Notes: generated by a model not told the origin, from the sequence alone. Counted from the first letter of the stretch, positions 27,391 to 36,585 are shown. The stretch: DNA of 64,000 nt from Agathobacter sp. (GCA_022772675.1 JALEZW010000016.1:62001-126000); one strand, 5' to 3'. Numbers and translations are program-made.

Positions 27391-29179
27391 CTGCCTCGCC
27401 CTCTCCTTCCGCTGTCTGATCAGCATCCACATTATCTGTGTTATTCTCCATACCTTCTGTCTCTAAGGAGTCTCCCGGAAGCTGCATATTAAGAAGATCC
27501 TCCGGTGGAAGCTCACTGTAAACAGCATTTACAGAATAGTTCCACTGGGTATTGCCCGCATCATCCTCGTCCTCCTGCATGGCAGGAATGGAAACATTAG
27601 TAAGTAATGTTACATCCTGAAAATTAAGAAGCATCTGACCAGCGGTAATCTTTGTATCAGAAACCATATTTAAGGTAACAGAGTCATTATTAGCCTGCAT
27701 ACTTTCTACATGAATCTCACTGGGGAGATTTTCCTCCAGCTGGGTAATCAGCGGAAGAAGCTGCTCGTTCTTTGTCCGGGTCTGGTTATGCAGTCCCTCA
27801 TAGACCCCTTCTTCCTGTTGAATCAAAGCCTGTTCATCGTAGGTGTCTTGCACATAGGAAAGATCCTGAATCCGCTTCTGCAACTTATTATGCTGGGTAA
27901 TCGCAACCAGATGACGAATACTGGAGCCAAGAATCAGTCCCAGGCTCACAAGAGTTGCACCTGCCAGTATGATATATGACGTTCTCAGACTGTTCTTCTT
28001 GCTGGCTGCCTCCACCAGATCCTTGGGCTTCGCATCAATGGGATGCACCGCCGCACCAATGACGGAAAGGAATCCCACCGGCGTAGCTGCTCTCGGCTTG
28101 TTATTTACAGATGCCGCTCCTTCCTGGGAGGAAACGGTTTCACTGTCCTCTACCTTTGGCGTTTCTCTCTTTAAATCGATCAGTACCGCAAAATCAATCT
28201 CCTGCAGTGGGAGTGGCATCTCCTGTGAAAACAGCTTGTGAATGCCGGAAAAACGGGAGCCCTCTCCTACAAGATAAAGATTTCCGGTAAACTCCTCTTT
28301 CTTCTGATTCTGGTAATATTCAATTGCCGTATGGGCAATCCGCAGATGGTAACGGAGGGATTCTGCCAGATCATCATAGGCTTCATCTGCAAGCTTCTGT
28401 CTCCTCTCCCGCTCTGTTTCATCTGCCATCGACTGGATGGACGGGCGGTTGTAAACCACGTTGTGACTTAACATGAAATCAAAGGCTGCATATTCATCCT
28501 TCACACCAAGAATCGGATGCTCTACCACACTGGTCAGAGTCTGACCATATCCATAGGGAGTCACACGCTGGAATACCAGCCGCTTGTTTTCCAGAATACT
28601 GATAATGGTGGACTGTTCCTCCAGCTGTACCACCACTGCGTTCTGCACAAAGCTGTCGCACATGAGCTGAACAGTACCATTTCCCAGATAGTCAAAGGTC
28701 TCAACATGTAAACCTGCCAGTGTGGCAAAGGTAACATAATTGTTCAGCAGGTTGTCGGGAATGGCTACCAGAAGAAGCTTTAACTGCTTCTTTCCATCCT
28801 CCTCAAAGACATCCATCTTACTGTAGCTGATGGTATAGTTACTCACATCCATGGGGAAATAATCACGGATCTGCGCATCCACGATTCCCCGAATCTTGTT
28901 ATCCTTTACAAAGGGAATGACCACCTCACGGGTAACTACCTTAGAGGAAGACAGGGTAAATACCACATCCTTTTCCCGGATGCTGCGCCTTGCCAGCTCA
29001 GTCTTTAAGGCAGAGGCCAGACTGTCCTTATCCCGGATATAACCATCCTCCACCGCATGCTCCGGTGTAGGAAATGCAAATGCCTGATAGACAGGCGGAT
29101 TTTTCTTTCGGTATTCTACGAGAGCGACCTTGGTCCACCAGACCCCCGCCTCGATACTAATTACTTTTTTTGATGTCAT
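27383..29179 (-). CDS. PilM-PilN fusion protein of the pilus inner-membrane platform
   Basis: A 598-residue protein. Residues 1 to about 340 form an actin-like PilM domain: VISIEAGVWWTKVALVEYR at the N-terminus, VEDGYIRD, REVVIPFVKDNKI, and LYLVGEGSRFSGIH as the second phosphate loop. A linker of about 45 residues leads to a membrane helix near 390-410 (YIILAGATLVSLGLILGSS). A coiled-coil and a PilN-like domain (LPSEIHVESMQANNDSVTLN) follow. In Proteobacteria PilM is cytoplasmic and binds the N-terminal tail of PilN; here the two are one polypeptide. AAGGAG before the ATG supports the start. Confidence 0.87.
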   Translation of the reverse strand: MTSKKVISIEAGVWWTKVALVEYRKKNPPVYQAFAFPTPEHAVEDGYIRDKDSLASALKTELARRSIREKDVVFTLSSSKVVTREVVIPFVKDNKIRGIVDAQIRDYFPMDVSNYTISYSKMDVFEEDGKKQLKLLLVAIPDNLLNNYVTFATLAGLHVETFDYLGNGTVQLMCDSFVQNAVVVQLEEQSTIISILENKRLVFQRVTPYGYGQTLTSVVEHPILGVKDEYAAFDFMLSHNVVYNRPSIQSMADETERERRQKLADEAYDDLAESLRYHLRIAHTAIEYYQNQKKEEFTGNLYLVGEGSRFSGIHKLFSQEMPLPLQEIDFAVLIDLKRETPKVEDSETVSSQEGAASVNNKPRAATPVGFLSVIGAAVHPIDAKPKDLVEAASKKNSLRTSYIILAGATLVSLGLILGSSIRHLVAITQHNKLQKRIQDLSYVQDTYDEQALIQQEEGVYEGLHNQTRTKNEQLLPLITQLEENLPSEIHVESMQANNDSVTLNMVSDTKITAGQMLLNFQDVTLLTNVSIPAMQEDEDDAGNTQWNYSVNAVYSELPPEDLLNMQLPGDSLETEGMENNTDNVDADQTAEGEGEADE

Positions 29180-29200
29180 GTTTCTTCTCCTTAAATTTCT

Positions 29201-29263
29201 AAATGGTACCCCTATTCCAAAAGAACACCCGGTTCCCCTCGAATAGAGATACCCTATCCATTT
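29201..29263 (-). other. Inverted repeat between pilMN and the prepilin peptidase gene
   Basis: AAATGG plus TACCCCTATTC (29201-29217) pairs with the reverse-complementary arm at 29241-29263, allowing a bulge and G-U pairs. It forms a hairpin within the pilus transcript just upstream of the pilMN ribosome site, with no T-run, so it is more likely an mRNA processing or stability element than a terminator. Confidence 0.45.
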
Positions 29264-29295
29264 GCCGCCATTTACAGCAGCATTTTCATTTTAAA

Positions 29296-30057
29296 CTATG
29301 AAATCATCAGTGACATATACCAGTTCCAGAAATGACTGCCCCAGAGAGCCGCAATAAAGATTCCAAGAGACAGATACGGTCCCATGGCAAGCAGATTATT
29401 CTTTTTGCTGACCTTCATGCGGATCAAGTGAATCACAGACCCCAGAACACATGCCAGCACAAATGCCAGAATAATATTTTTCCATCCAAGGATCAGCCCT
29501 GCCACTGCCATCAGTTTGATATCCCCTCCTCCGATTGCCTGTCCGGAGGAAAAATAGTACAGTGCGTACAATAACAGGCTGACACATACCATCCCAATCA
29601 GATGGGACAGGATGTGCCGCCAGTCATAGACTGTCATTACGATACCGATGAGCCCTAGAAACAGGTTGAAGGTCACCGGTATCTTCATGGTTCTCTCATC
29701 TACCACTGTAATGACAATGAGTGCCGACGTCATGAGGCAATAGAGAACGCTGCTGAAGGTAAAACCGTTCGCCATGAAAACGATCACATACAGCATGCCA
29801 TTCAGAGCCTCAATTAATGGGTACTGTATGGATATCTTTGCCCCACAATATCGGCATCTGCCTTTTAAAAACAGATAAGAAAAAATCGGAAACATATCAT
29901 GCCAGTGCAGCTTATGCCCACAGCTCATACAATGAGAATGGGTTACAATATTCTCCCTGTTGGGAATACGGTAGATGCAGACATTTAAGAAGCTGCCAAT
30001 GACGATTCCGTAGAGGAAGACGATTGTGTATAGTAAAATGGTAAGTGACACTAGCAT
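29296..30057 (-). CDS. pilD: Prepilin peptidase (type 4 leader peptidase, A24A)
   Basis: A 253-residue membrane protein with about 7 helices. The zinc-binding cytoplasmic loop has two CxxC pairs (CMSCGHKLHW and RCRYCGAKI). The two catalytic aspartates are in VVDERTMKIP and GGGDIKLMA. It cleaves the leader from the five pilins encoded in the operon and N-methylates the new N-terminus. The length and both CxxC pairs match bifunctional PilD enzymes. Confidence 0.93.
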   Translation of the reverse strand: MLVSLTILLYTIVFLYGIVIGSFLNVCIYRIPNRENIVTHSHCMSCGHKLHWHDMFPIFSYLFLKGRCRYCGAKISIQYPLIEALNGMLYVIVFMANGFTFSSVLYCLMTSALIVITVVDERTMKIPVTFNLFLGLIGIVMTVYDWRHILSHLIGMVCVSLLLYALYYFSSGQAIGGGDIKLMAVAGLILGWKNIILAFVLACVLGSVIHLIRMKVSKKNNLLAMGPYLSLGIFIAALWGSHFWNWYMSLMIS

Positions 30058-30083
30058 TTATGTATTACTCCTTTAGATTTTAA

Positions 30084-30584
30084 TTACATATCAGATACAG
30101 CAGCATCCAGCATAGGATTATTAGATGTATCAAAAGCTTGTGCTGAAACTACTTTCTTAGTAAAGTCATAGTGTACTTTAATAGTTTTAAATTTATCTCC
30201 TTTTTTAGACTTAAATTTGTTCTTTGCTTCTGCAGATGTACTATATGTTAATTCTCTAATTGCATTAACTAAAACAGCCGTATCACCCGTTGAATTTTCA
30301 TCAATACTACTATCATAAACATCAAAATCAATAGTAGTTCCTGTTGTTGTTAGTTTTGCAACATTTGAAGAATATGCTGTTACAGCAGCTGTTGAATAAC
30401 TACTAACCACTTGATAATCTTTTGCTTCTTTTGACTTATTGATATAAGGAATAACCTGTGTACCAACAATACCAACAAGAATTGCCATAATTGCGATAAC
30501 GATAATCAACTCAACAAGAGAGAAACCATTGTTATCTTTTTTTAATTCGTCTCTTTTTTTCTGTAATTTGCTCATAAATTTCAT
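30084..30584 (-). CDS. pilA: Major type IV pilin (PilA-like)
   Basis: A 166-residue prepilin with a 19-residue basic leader. Cleavage is at DNNG^FSLVELIIVIAIMAIL with Glu at +5. The mature pilin of about 147 residues is Ser/Thr/Lys-rich and lacks the C-terminal disulfide pair of proteobacterial pilins. Its codons are more AT-rich and more biased than those of its neighbours, consistent with high expression. AAGGAG lies 9 bases before the ATG, and the 73-base gap before it is the widest in this part of the operon. Candidate glycosylation sites such as TTTGTT are present, but this is only suggestive. Confidence 0.9.
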   Translation of the reverse strand: MKFMSKLQKKRDELKKDNNGFSLVELIIVIAIMAILVGIVGTQVIPYINKSKEAKDYQVVSSYSTAAVTAYSSNVAKLTTTGTTIDFDVYDSSIDENSTGDTAVLVNAIRELTYSTSAEAKNKFKSKKGDKFKTIKVHYDFTKKVVSAQAFDTSNNPMLDAAVSDM

Positions 30585-30657
30585 ACCCTTTTTCTCCTTT
30601 TCCTTTTCTTAATTTTTTAATTTATCATCATATGCCCCATGGCAGGCACATAACAAT

Positions 30658-31869
30658 CTACGCTCCAATATTGTTGTACAGCGTGTACATCGGCATCATA
30701 ATTGCCAGCACAATCGGTACAACCACACATGCCATAATAATGATAATAAGCGGTTCCATCGCAGCCAGAAGTGACTGGGTCTCCATTTCTACCTCATCCT
30801 CATAATACTCTGATACTTTGTCCAGCATATCCTCCATATTACCGGTTTCCTCACCAATTTCTATCATGTGGTAAACCATAGGTGGAAATACTCCACTGTC
30901 TGCCAGCGGTTTCGATAAGGAGATGCCCCTCGTAACCTCTTCCTGTGCCTCTTCCAGTGCATGCTTTACGATTGCATTGCTCATCATTTCAGCTACCAGC
31001 CGGATGGCATCCACCAGCTGAATACCGGATGCCAGTAACGTGGCTAAGGTTCTGGTCATTCGTGCACAGGCTGTTTTGATATTTAATTTTCCAAACAAAG
31101 GAGCCTTCAGACCTAATTTTCCAAAAAGTTCTGCCCCAACGGAAGTTTTCTTAAACTCTTTTAAAAAGAGAACAACAGCCACCAGTACAATCAGCATAAT
31201 ATACCAGCTGTTTACAAAAAAATCACTGACTGCCATTACAGCCAATGTAATACCCGGAAGCTGTCCACCCACCTCATCAAATGATTCGGTAAAGGTCGGT
31301 ACAATCTTAATCATCATGATTGCCACAACAACAATGATTACAAGAATCAATATACATGGATAAATTGCAGACTTTACAATCAGTCCTTTCAGATGCGCAT
31401 CTTTCTCAAAGGAAGTGCCCATACGATTTAACGCTTTATCCAGTCCACCGGAAGTCTCTCCTGCCGCAATCATCTGAATCATGAGAGGTGGAAAAATCTT
31501 AGGATGCTCTGACATTGCCGCAGCAAGCGTCTCACCTTTCTGCACAGCGTCCCTTACATCCTCAAGTGCCGACTTAAAGCTCTTGTTTTCCGTCTGTTCT
31601 GCCAGCATGGAAAGAGCCTCAATCACGGTAACACCGGCATTCAATACACTCTCGAACTGGCGGCAGAATACGCTCAATTCCCGAACGCTTACCGCTTTTC
31701 CAATATGGATATCGATATCCTTATTCAGTGCATTGGCTTTACTGATGGAAACAATAACACTTCCTCCAGCCTTTAACTCTCCGGAGGCTGCCTCTATATT
31801 GATTGCGTCAATCTGCCCGGACTGGGGTTTTCCGTCCGGTCCGATAATCTCATACTTATAACTAGGCAT
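30658..31869 (-). CDS. pilC: PilC/GspF pilus platform protein
   Basis: A 403-residue membrane protein with two T2SSF domains (about 65-190 and 270-395). Each has the family helix pattern, for example FPPLMIQMIAAGETSGGLD and its counterpart FPPMVYHMIEIGEETGNME. Three membrane segments are visible at about 170-190, 220-240 and 370-395. It couples the motor ATPases PilB and PilT to pilin addition and removal. AAAGGA lies 8 bases before the ATG. Confidence 0.93.
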   Translation of the reverse strand: MPSYKYEIIGPDGKPQSGQIDAINIEAASGELKAGGSVIVSISKANALNKDIDIHIGKAVSVRELSVFCRQFESVLNAGVTVIEALSMLAEQTENKSFKSALEDVRDAVQKGETLAAAMSEHPKIFPPLMIQMIAAGETSGGLDKALNRMGTSFEKDAHLKGLIVKSAIYPCILILVIIVVVAIMMIKIVPTFTESFDEVGGQLPGITLAVMAVSDFFVNSWYIMLIVLVAVVLFLKEFKKTSVGAELFGKLGLKAPLFGKLNIKTACARMTRTLATLLASGIQLVDAIRLVAEMMSNAIVKHALEEAQEEVTRGISLSKPLADSGVFPPMVYHMIEIGEETGNMEDMLDKVSEYYEDEVEMETQSLLAAMEPLIIIIMACVVVPIVLAIMMPMYTLYNNIGA

Positions 31870-31889
31870 TTATGTAATCCTTTCTGGGC

Positions 31890-32951
31890 TTAATATAGCT
31901 TCTGCTGCATACTCTCGGTATCCTGGGCAAACTCCACGCAGTTGGCTCCGTCAATCTTATGCTTCAGATAAAGGTTAAACAGTGAGTCGTCCATGGTCTG
32001 CATGCCCAGCTTCTTACTTGTCTGCATAATAGATGGTATCTGATGAGCCTTATCCTCTCGGATCAGGTTCTTGATGGCCGGTGTGCCTAACATAACCTCA
32101 AAGGCTGCCACCCGTCCTTTCCCGTCAATGGTGGGAAGAAGCTGCTGGGATATAACCGCTTCCAGTACGGAAGCCAGCTGGCTTCTGATCTGGTTCTGCT
32201 GGTGGGCCGGGAATACATCCACAATACGTTCAATAGTCGGTGCCGCACCAATGGTATGCAGTGTGGAGAACACTAAGTGTCCGGTCTCTGCTGCAGTAAT
32301 GGCAGTGGATATGGTATCGAAGTCACGCATCTCTCCTACCAGTATGATATCCGGATCCTCACGGAGTGCTGCACGTAGTGCATTTCCATAGGAATCGGTA
32401 TCCAGTCCGATTTCCCTCTGATTGACAATGGCGTGATTATGCTTATGTAAATACTCGATTGGATCCTCAAGAGTAATGATATGTTCATTTCGCTCTTTAT
32501 TGATGACATCAATCAGGGATGCCAGCGTGGTAGATTTACCACTTCCGGTGGGTCCTGTTACCAGTACCAGGCCACGTTTCTTCTTGGTCAGTCCAATAAC
32601 CGCCTCCGGCACTCCCAGGCTTTCCGGTGTGGGAATCTTGGAGCCTACGATTCGAAGAACTGCCGCATAGGAGCCTCTCTGTTTAAATGCATTGACACGG
32701 AACCGGCCAAGATCCGGATGGGCATAGGCGAAATCCACTTCTCCTTTCTCATCCATAGTTGCCTGCTGCTTAGGTTGAAACAGGGACTCTACCAGTTCCT
32801 TTGTCTTTGCTGGTGTCAGCACTTCAAAGGCTGCCATCTCATATAAGGTACCGCTGATACGGCACTTGGGTTTAATTCCTACTGTAATATGTATATCAGA
32901 TGCATTGTTTGCCTTTGCAGTGGCAAGCAGATTGTACATATTTGTTTCCAT
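31890..32951 (-). CDS. pilT: PilT retraction ATPase
   Basis: A 353-residue secretion-superfamily ATPase. Walker A is GPTGSGKSTT near 130, the Asp box is ITLEDPIEYLH, Walker B is DPDIILVGEMRD, and the His box is STLHTIGAAPTIERI. The C-terminal AIKNLIREDKAHQI is the PilT-specific AIRNLIRE signature, which is missing in PilB. It depolymerises pili, so this pilus should retract and may support twitching or DNA uptake. It lies between pilB and pilC. Confidence 0.95.
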   Translation of the reverse strand: METNMYNLLATAKANNASDIHITVGIKPKCRISGTLYEMAAFEVLTPAKTKELVESLFQPKQQATMDEKGEVDFAYAHPDLGRFRVNAFKQRGSYAAVLRIVGSKIPTPESLGVPEAVIGLTKKKRGLVLVTGPTGSGKSTTLASLIDVINKERNEHIITLEDPIEYLHKHNHAIVNQREIGLDTDSYGNALRAALREDPDIILVGEMRDFDTISTAITAAETGHLVFSTLHTIGAAPTIERIVDVFPAHQQNQIRSQLASVLEAVISQQLLPTIDGKGRVAAFEVMLGTPAIKNLIREDKAHQIPSIMQTSKKLGMQTMDDSLFNLYLKHKIDGANCVEFAQDTESMQQKLY

Positions 32952-33018
32952 TTTCTATTTCCCCCATCTGTATTTCCTTCTTAAGAATCATCCTTATGAT
33001 CCATTTCTGCACTGCAGA

Positions 33019-34755
33019 CTACAATTCATCATCATCCTCGAATGCAACACGTCTGACTTCCTCAACGGTTGTAATTCCTTTCAGTGCATATTCCACTGCA
33101 CCCATGCGGAGGGTTTTCATTCCCTGCCTTAATGCAATGGCCTCAAGCTCATCTGCATTATCTCCACGGTTAATGGCCTGGCGCAGTTCTGCATTGATGG
33201 GCATAATCTCATAGACACCGATTCGTCCATAGTATCCGGTTCCTCCGCATCGGACACATTCTTTATGTCCGGGATGCTTAATCATCACCCTGCGGGTCGG
33301 GTCCGTAATACCTAAGGTCTTCTTTTCTCTCTCATCTGCTTCTTTTAAAGTTCCGCAAACCGGGCAGACCCTGCGCACCAGTCGCTGTGCAATCACCCCC
33401 ACTACGGAATCGGAAATCAGATAGTTTTCCACTCCCATATCCGCAAGACGGGTAATGGTATTGGCAGAACTGTTTGTATGTAAAGTACTGACAACCAGAT
33501 GTCCTGTAATAGATGCCTTAACGGCGATCTCTGCGGTCTCCTGGTCTCGAATCTCACCAATCATGATGATATCCGGATCCTGTCGCAAAATAGAACGAAG
33601 GGCACTGCTGAATGTCAGTCCTGCTTTCTCATTTACCTGTACCTGGTTGACTCCGTTTAAGTTAGCCTCAACCGGGTCTTCTACTGTAATAATATTAACT
33701 CCCTCCACATTCAACTCGCTAAGAGCGGTATATAATGTGGTGGATTTTCCACTTCCGGTAGGTCCTGTTACCAGGATCAGGCCGTTGGGATGGCTTAATA
33801 TACGATTAAATTTGTCTAATTCTTCATCCGGGAATCCCAGATCACGTTTATCCATGGTAAGGGCTTTCTTCTGGGCAATTCGCATAACGACCTTTTCTCC
33901 GTAGACTGTAGGCAGAATGGAAACACGGATATCGTACTCCTGTCTGTCTACAATGCTGGTAGCTCGTCCGTCCTGTGGGCGTCGTTTTTCAGAAATATCA
34001 AGGCCGCTGACAATCTTGATTCTCGCAATCAGTGCTGCATGAAGGCCGATATCATGCCGCATCACCTCATGTAATACGCCATCCACACGGAAACGGATGC
34101 GCACCTGATTTTCCAACGGTTCGATATGGATATCACTGGCACGCTGGTGGACAGCCTGCTCCACAATCTGTCCTAAAAGTCTGACAATCGGTGCCTCAGC
34201 GACATTCGATTCGTCATTCTTCTCAGCTTCCCGTGCTTTTTCCTGTTCTTCGCGTTCTTTTGTGTACTGTTCCGCCACCCGGAGTGCTTCGGCATTACCA
34301 TAATAGCGGTCAATGGTTGCTGCAATATTGCTGGGTGTCGCAACATACCGTTCAATCTGGAGACCTGTGATAATGGAAACATCATCCATTGCACGGATAT
34401 CCAGTGGATCGCTCATTGCCACTTTAATCAGATTCGGATTTTTCTCGCTAAATTGAAATGGAATCAAGCTGTATTTTCTCAATATAGATTCCTGCAACAG
34501 CTTAATAACTTCCTCCGGTATTCTTACCGTGGATAAATCAATGCCCGGCAGTTTTAACTGCTCGCACATTGCCTTCATAATCTGCTTCTCATCTGTGTAG
34601 CCCAAATCAATCAGCAGTTCTCCGAGACGCATATCTCTCTTTTCAGTTTTCTGAATGCCCAAGGCCTTTACAAGTTGATCCTGGCTGATCACCCCGGCAT
34701 CTACCAGTAAATCACCCAGTCGTTTCTTCCGGCCAAACCCGATTGGCTTATCCAT
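33019..34755 (-). CDS. pilB: PilB/GspE extension ATPase
   Basis: A 578-residue hexameric ATPase. The N-terminal GSPII_E domain begins KKRLGDLLVDAGVISQDQLV. Walker A is GPTGSGKSTT near 334, Walker B is DPDIIMIGEIRD, and the His box is STLHTNSSANTITRL. A zinc-binding tetracysteine appears as CPVCG and CVRCG. It powers pilus polymerisation. It is the first gene of the operon, about 50 bases after a consensus promoter. Confidence 0.95.
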   Translation of the reverse strand: MDKPIGFGRKKRLGDLLVDAGVISQDQLVKALGIQKTEKRDMRLGELLIDLGYTDEKQIMKAMCEQLKLPGIDLSTVRIPEEVIKLLQESILRKYSLIPFQFSEKNPNLIKVAMSDPLDIRAMDDVSIITGLQIERYVATPSNIAATIDRYYGNAEALRVAEQYTKEREEQEKAREAEKNDESNVAEAPIVRLLGQIVEQAVHQRASDIHIEPLENQVRIRFRVDGVLHEVMRHDIGLHAALIARIKIVSGLDISEKRRPQDGRATSIVDRQEYDIRVSILPTVYGEKVVMRIAQKKALTMDKRDLGFPDEELDKFNRILSHPNGLILVTGPTGSGKSTTLYTALSELNVEGVNIITVEDPVEANLNGVNQVQVNEKAGLTFSSALRSILRQDPDIIMIGEIRDQETAEIAVKASITGHLVVSTLHTNSSANTITRLADMGVENYLISDSVVGVIAQRLVRRVCPVCGTLKEADEREKKTLGITDPTRRVMIKHPGHKECVRCGGTGYYGRIGVYEIMPINAELRQAINRGDNADELEAIALRQGMKTLRMGAVEYALKGITTVEEVRRVAFEDDDEL

Positions 34756-34812
34756 CTTACAATAACACCCCAGTATTTGTAGCTATACTACATTTTGTAT
34801 TATCTAATTTGT

Positions 34813-34841
34813 ATTATACTATTTTCATTCTGGATTGGCAA
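34813..34841 (-). promoter_or_regulatory. Sigma-A promoter of the type IV pilus operon
   Basis: TTGCCA and TATAAT on the minus strand, with 17 bases between, about 50 bases before the pilB start. The 339-base divergent gap (34756-35094) holds this promoter and the candidate forespore promoter of spoIVB. I see nothing else in it. Confidence 0.75.
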
Positions 34842-35012
34842 GTATTTGAACAAATATTACAAAATTATTTGCCCAGCCCTCTGGTTTTTCTTACTAAAGT
34901 ACTAATTTCTATTATACCTTCGTCCTGTTTTTATCATTGTTTTCGGAATTTTGACGTTTATTCCTGTCTTTTCCTGTCACATTTTGATGCCCTGAAGTCA
35001 AACTAAAGTGTG

Positions 35013-35043
35013 CGTATAGAACCCTTCTATAAAACAAATACTA
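35013..35043 (+). promoter_or_regulatory. Candidate forespore (sigma-F/G-type) promoter of spoIVB
   Basis: CGTATA and AATACTA are separated by 18 bases, resembling the sigma-G pattern (TGAATA ... CATACTA), about 50 bases before the spoIVB start. No good sigma-A promoter is visible. spoIVB is transcribed in the forespore in Bacillus, which fits; the match is imperfect. Confidence 0.45.
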
Positions 35044-35094
35044 TCCTTATCTTGTTCCCGGAACACATGATAATATCAAAATCGGAGTAATCGT

Positions 35095-36366
35095 ATGCAA
35101 TCTTATTTTATGCGTTTTTTTAAAAATATAGCAGGAATTTATCTCTGCGCCGTCTGCTGTCTCAGCTATGCCACCATGATAGATGCGGTCCCTGACCATG
35201 TATATCTGTGCGAGGGAGATGAGCTTTCTCTGGACAGCAAACTCCCGGTGGCTCTCAAAATGAGTGACAGCAGGCAGAGTGTCATGGCGGACATCGGGCA
35301 TAACACATATGAAACCTTAAAAAGAGAACAAACAGGCACTGCCTGTGAATCTCTTTCAGAAGGCGAATATACTTTAGACTGCTGTCTGTTTGGAATCTTT
35401 CCTATTAAGGAAGTGCAGCTTTCTGTTGTGGATGGAAAACAGCTCTATGTCAGTGGCCATGTGGTAGGCATTTACGGGGCTTCCCAGGGAGTTCTCGTAC
35501 TGGGTTCCAGTCCGGTGGAAGCCGATGATGGAAGCTATCAGGAGCCTGCGGAGCATGTCCTCTTTTCCGGCGATTACATTACTGCCGTAAATGGAGAAAA
35601 AATCCAAAAAAAAGAGGAATTAATAGAAGCAGTGAACCATTTCGGCAGTGCTCCCATGATTCTTACTTTATGGCGCGGTTCAGAGCAGATTGATGTGTCG
35701 GTCTCTGCTGTTTCTGCTGCCGATGGCGGCTATATGCTCGGGCTGTGGGTAAAGGATGACATGGCAGGTATCGGAACACTTACTTATTATGACGACCAGG
35801 GAAATTTCGGAGCATTGGGACATGGCATCGGAGACGGACAGACCAAGGATTTATTGCGCCTTTCCAATGGCAGACTTTACCGTGCCCGGGTTGTAGATAT
35901 TAAAAAGGGAAAACGAGGGGATCCCGGGGAAATTCAGGGAATCGTCTATTACGGAGCAAAAAACCGTATTGGCGAGGTAGCCAGCAATACTAAAATCGGT
36001 ATTTATGGAAAACTTGACGAAAATTTCCTGTCAGAACGGAATGGGCAGGATATGCTGTACCCTCTTGCCTACAAGCAGGAAATCAAACAGGGTCAGGCTT
36101 TCGTACTCTCAGATGTCAGCGGAACCCCACAGTTTTACCGGATTGAAATCGATGATATAGACTACTCGCCTGCTGACACCAACAAGGGAATCCATTTTCA
36201 TGTGGTGGATGAAAACCTGCTATCCCTTACCGGCGGAATCGTGCAGGGATTAAGTGGTTCCCCCATTGTGCAGGACGGAAAGATCATCGGAGCTGTAACC
36301 CATGTGCTGGTCAACGATCCAACAAAGGGATATGGGATTTTTATTGAAAATATGGTGGAGCACTAA
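35095..36366 (+). CDS. spoIVB: SpoIVB-like S55 serine protease (sporulation signalling)
   Basis: A 423-residue protein with an N-terminal membrane anchor, a PDZ domain (about 120-205) and a C-terminal S55 domain. The catalytic His is in GALGHGIGD (H243) and the catalytic Ser in QGLSGSPIV (S389); AVTHVLVNDPTKGYG follows as in SpoIVB. In Bacillus it is secreted by the forespore and triggers pro-sigma-K processing in the mother cell. GGAG lies 7 bases before the ATG. It is on the strand opposite to recN, unlike the usual recN-spoIVB-spo0A order, and no spo0A follows. Confidence 0.93.
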   Translation: MQSYFMRFFKNIAGIYLCAVCCLSYATMIDAVPDHVYLCEGDELSLDSKLPVALKMSDSRQSVMADIGHNTYETLKREQTGTACESLSEGEYTLDCCLFGIFPIKEVQLSVVDGKQLYVSGHVVGIYGASQGVLVLGSSPVEADDGSYQEPAEHVLFSGDYITAVNGEKIQKKEELIEAVNHFGSAPMILTLWRGSEQIDVSVSAVSAADGGYMLGLWVKDDMAGIGTLTYYDDQGNFGALGHGIGDGQTKDLLRLSNGRLYRARVVDIKKGKRGDPGEIQGIVYYGAKNRIGEVASNTKIGIYGKLDENFLSERNGQDMLYPLAYKQEIKQGQAFVLSDVSGTPQFYRIEIDDIDYSPADTNKGIHFHVVDENLLSLTGGIVQGLSGSPIVQDGKIIGAVTHVLVNDPTKGYGIFIENMVEH

Positions 36367-36444
36367 AATACCTTTTTCTGTTTTCAGGCTAACTGACACT
36401 GCATATGTTCATGAATCACCTTTGGCTATGTAAGATATGCGTCC

Positions 36445-36552
36445 GGGGACATACAGCACTGAAAAATACTCTATATGTCCTCACACGTCAATTCTACATT
36501 GTAATCTGAGCTTTTTCGGGACATAGAACTGTCAAAAATTTCCTATATATCC
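36445..36552. repeat. Two imperfect 36-bp direct repeats, each an inverted repeat
   Basis: Copies at 36445-36480 and 36517-36552, spaced 72 bp start to start. Each begins with GGGACATA and ends with TATGTCC or the variant TATATCC, so each can fold as a hairpin. They lie in the 475-base gap between spoIVB and the Rpn-like gene. Function is unknown; they may belong to a dispersed repeat family. Confidence 0.5.
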
Positions 36553-36585
36553 ATTTCACCGTGAAAGATTAACTACAAAACTTTC

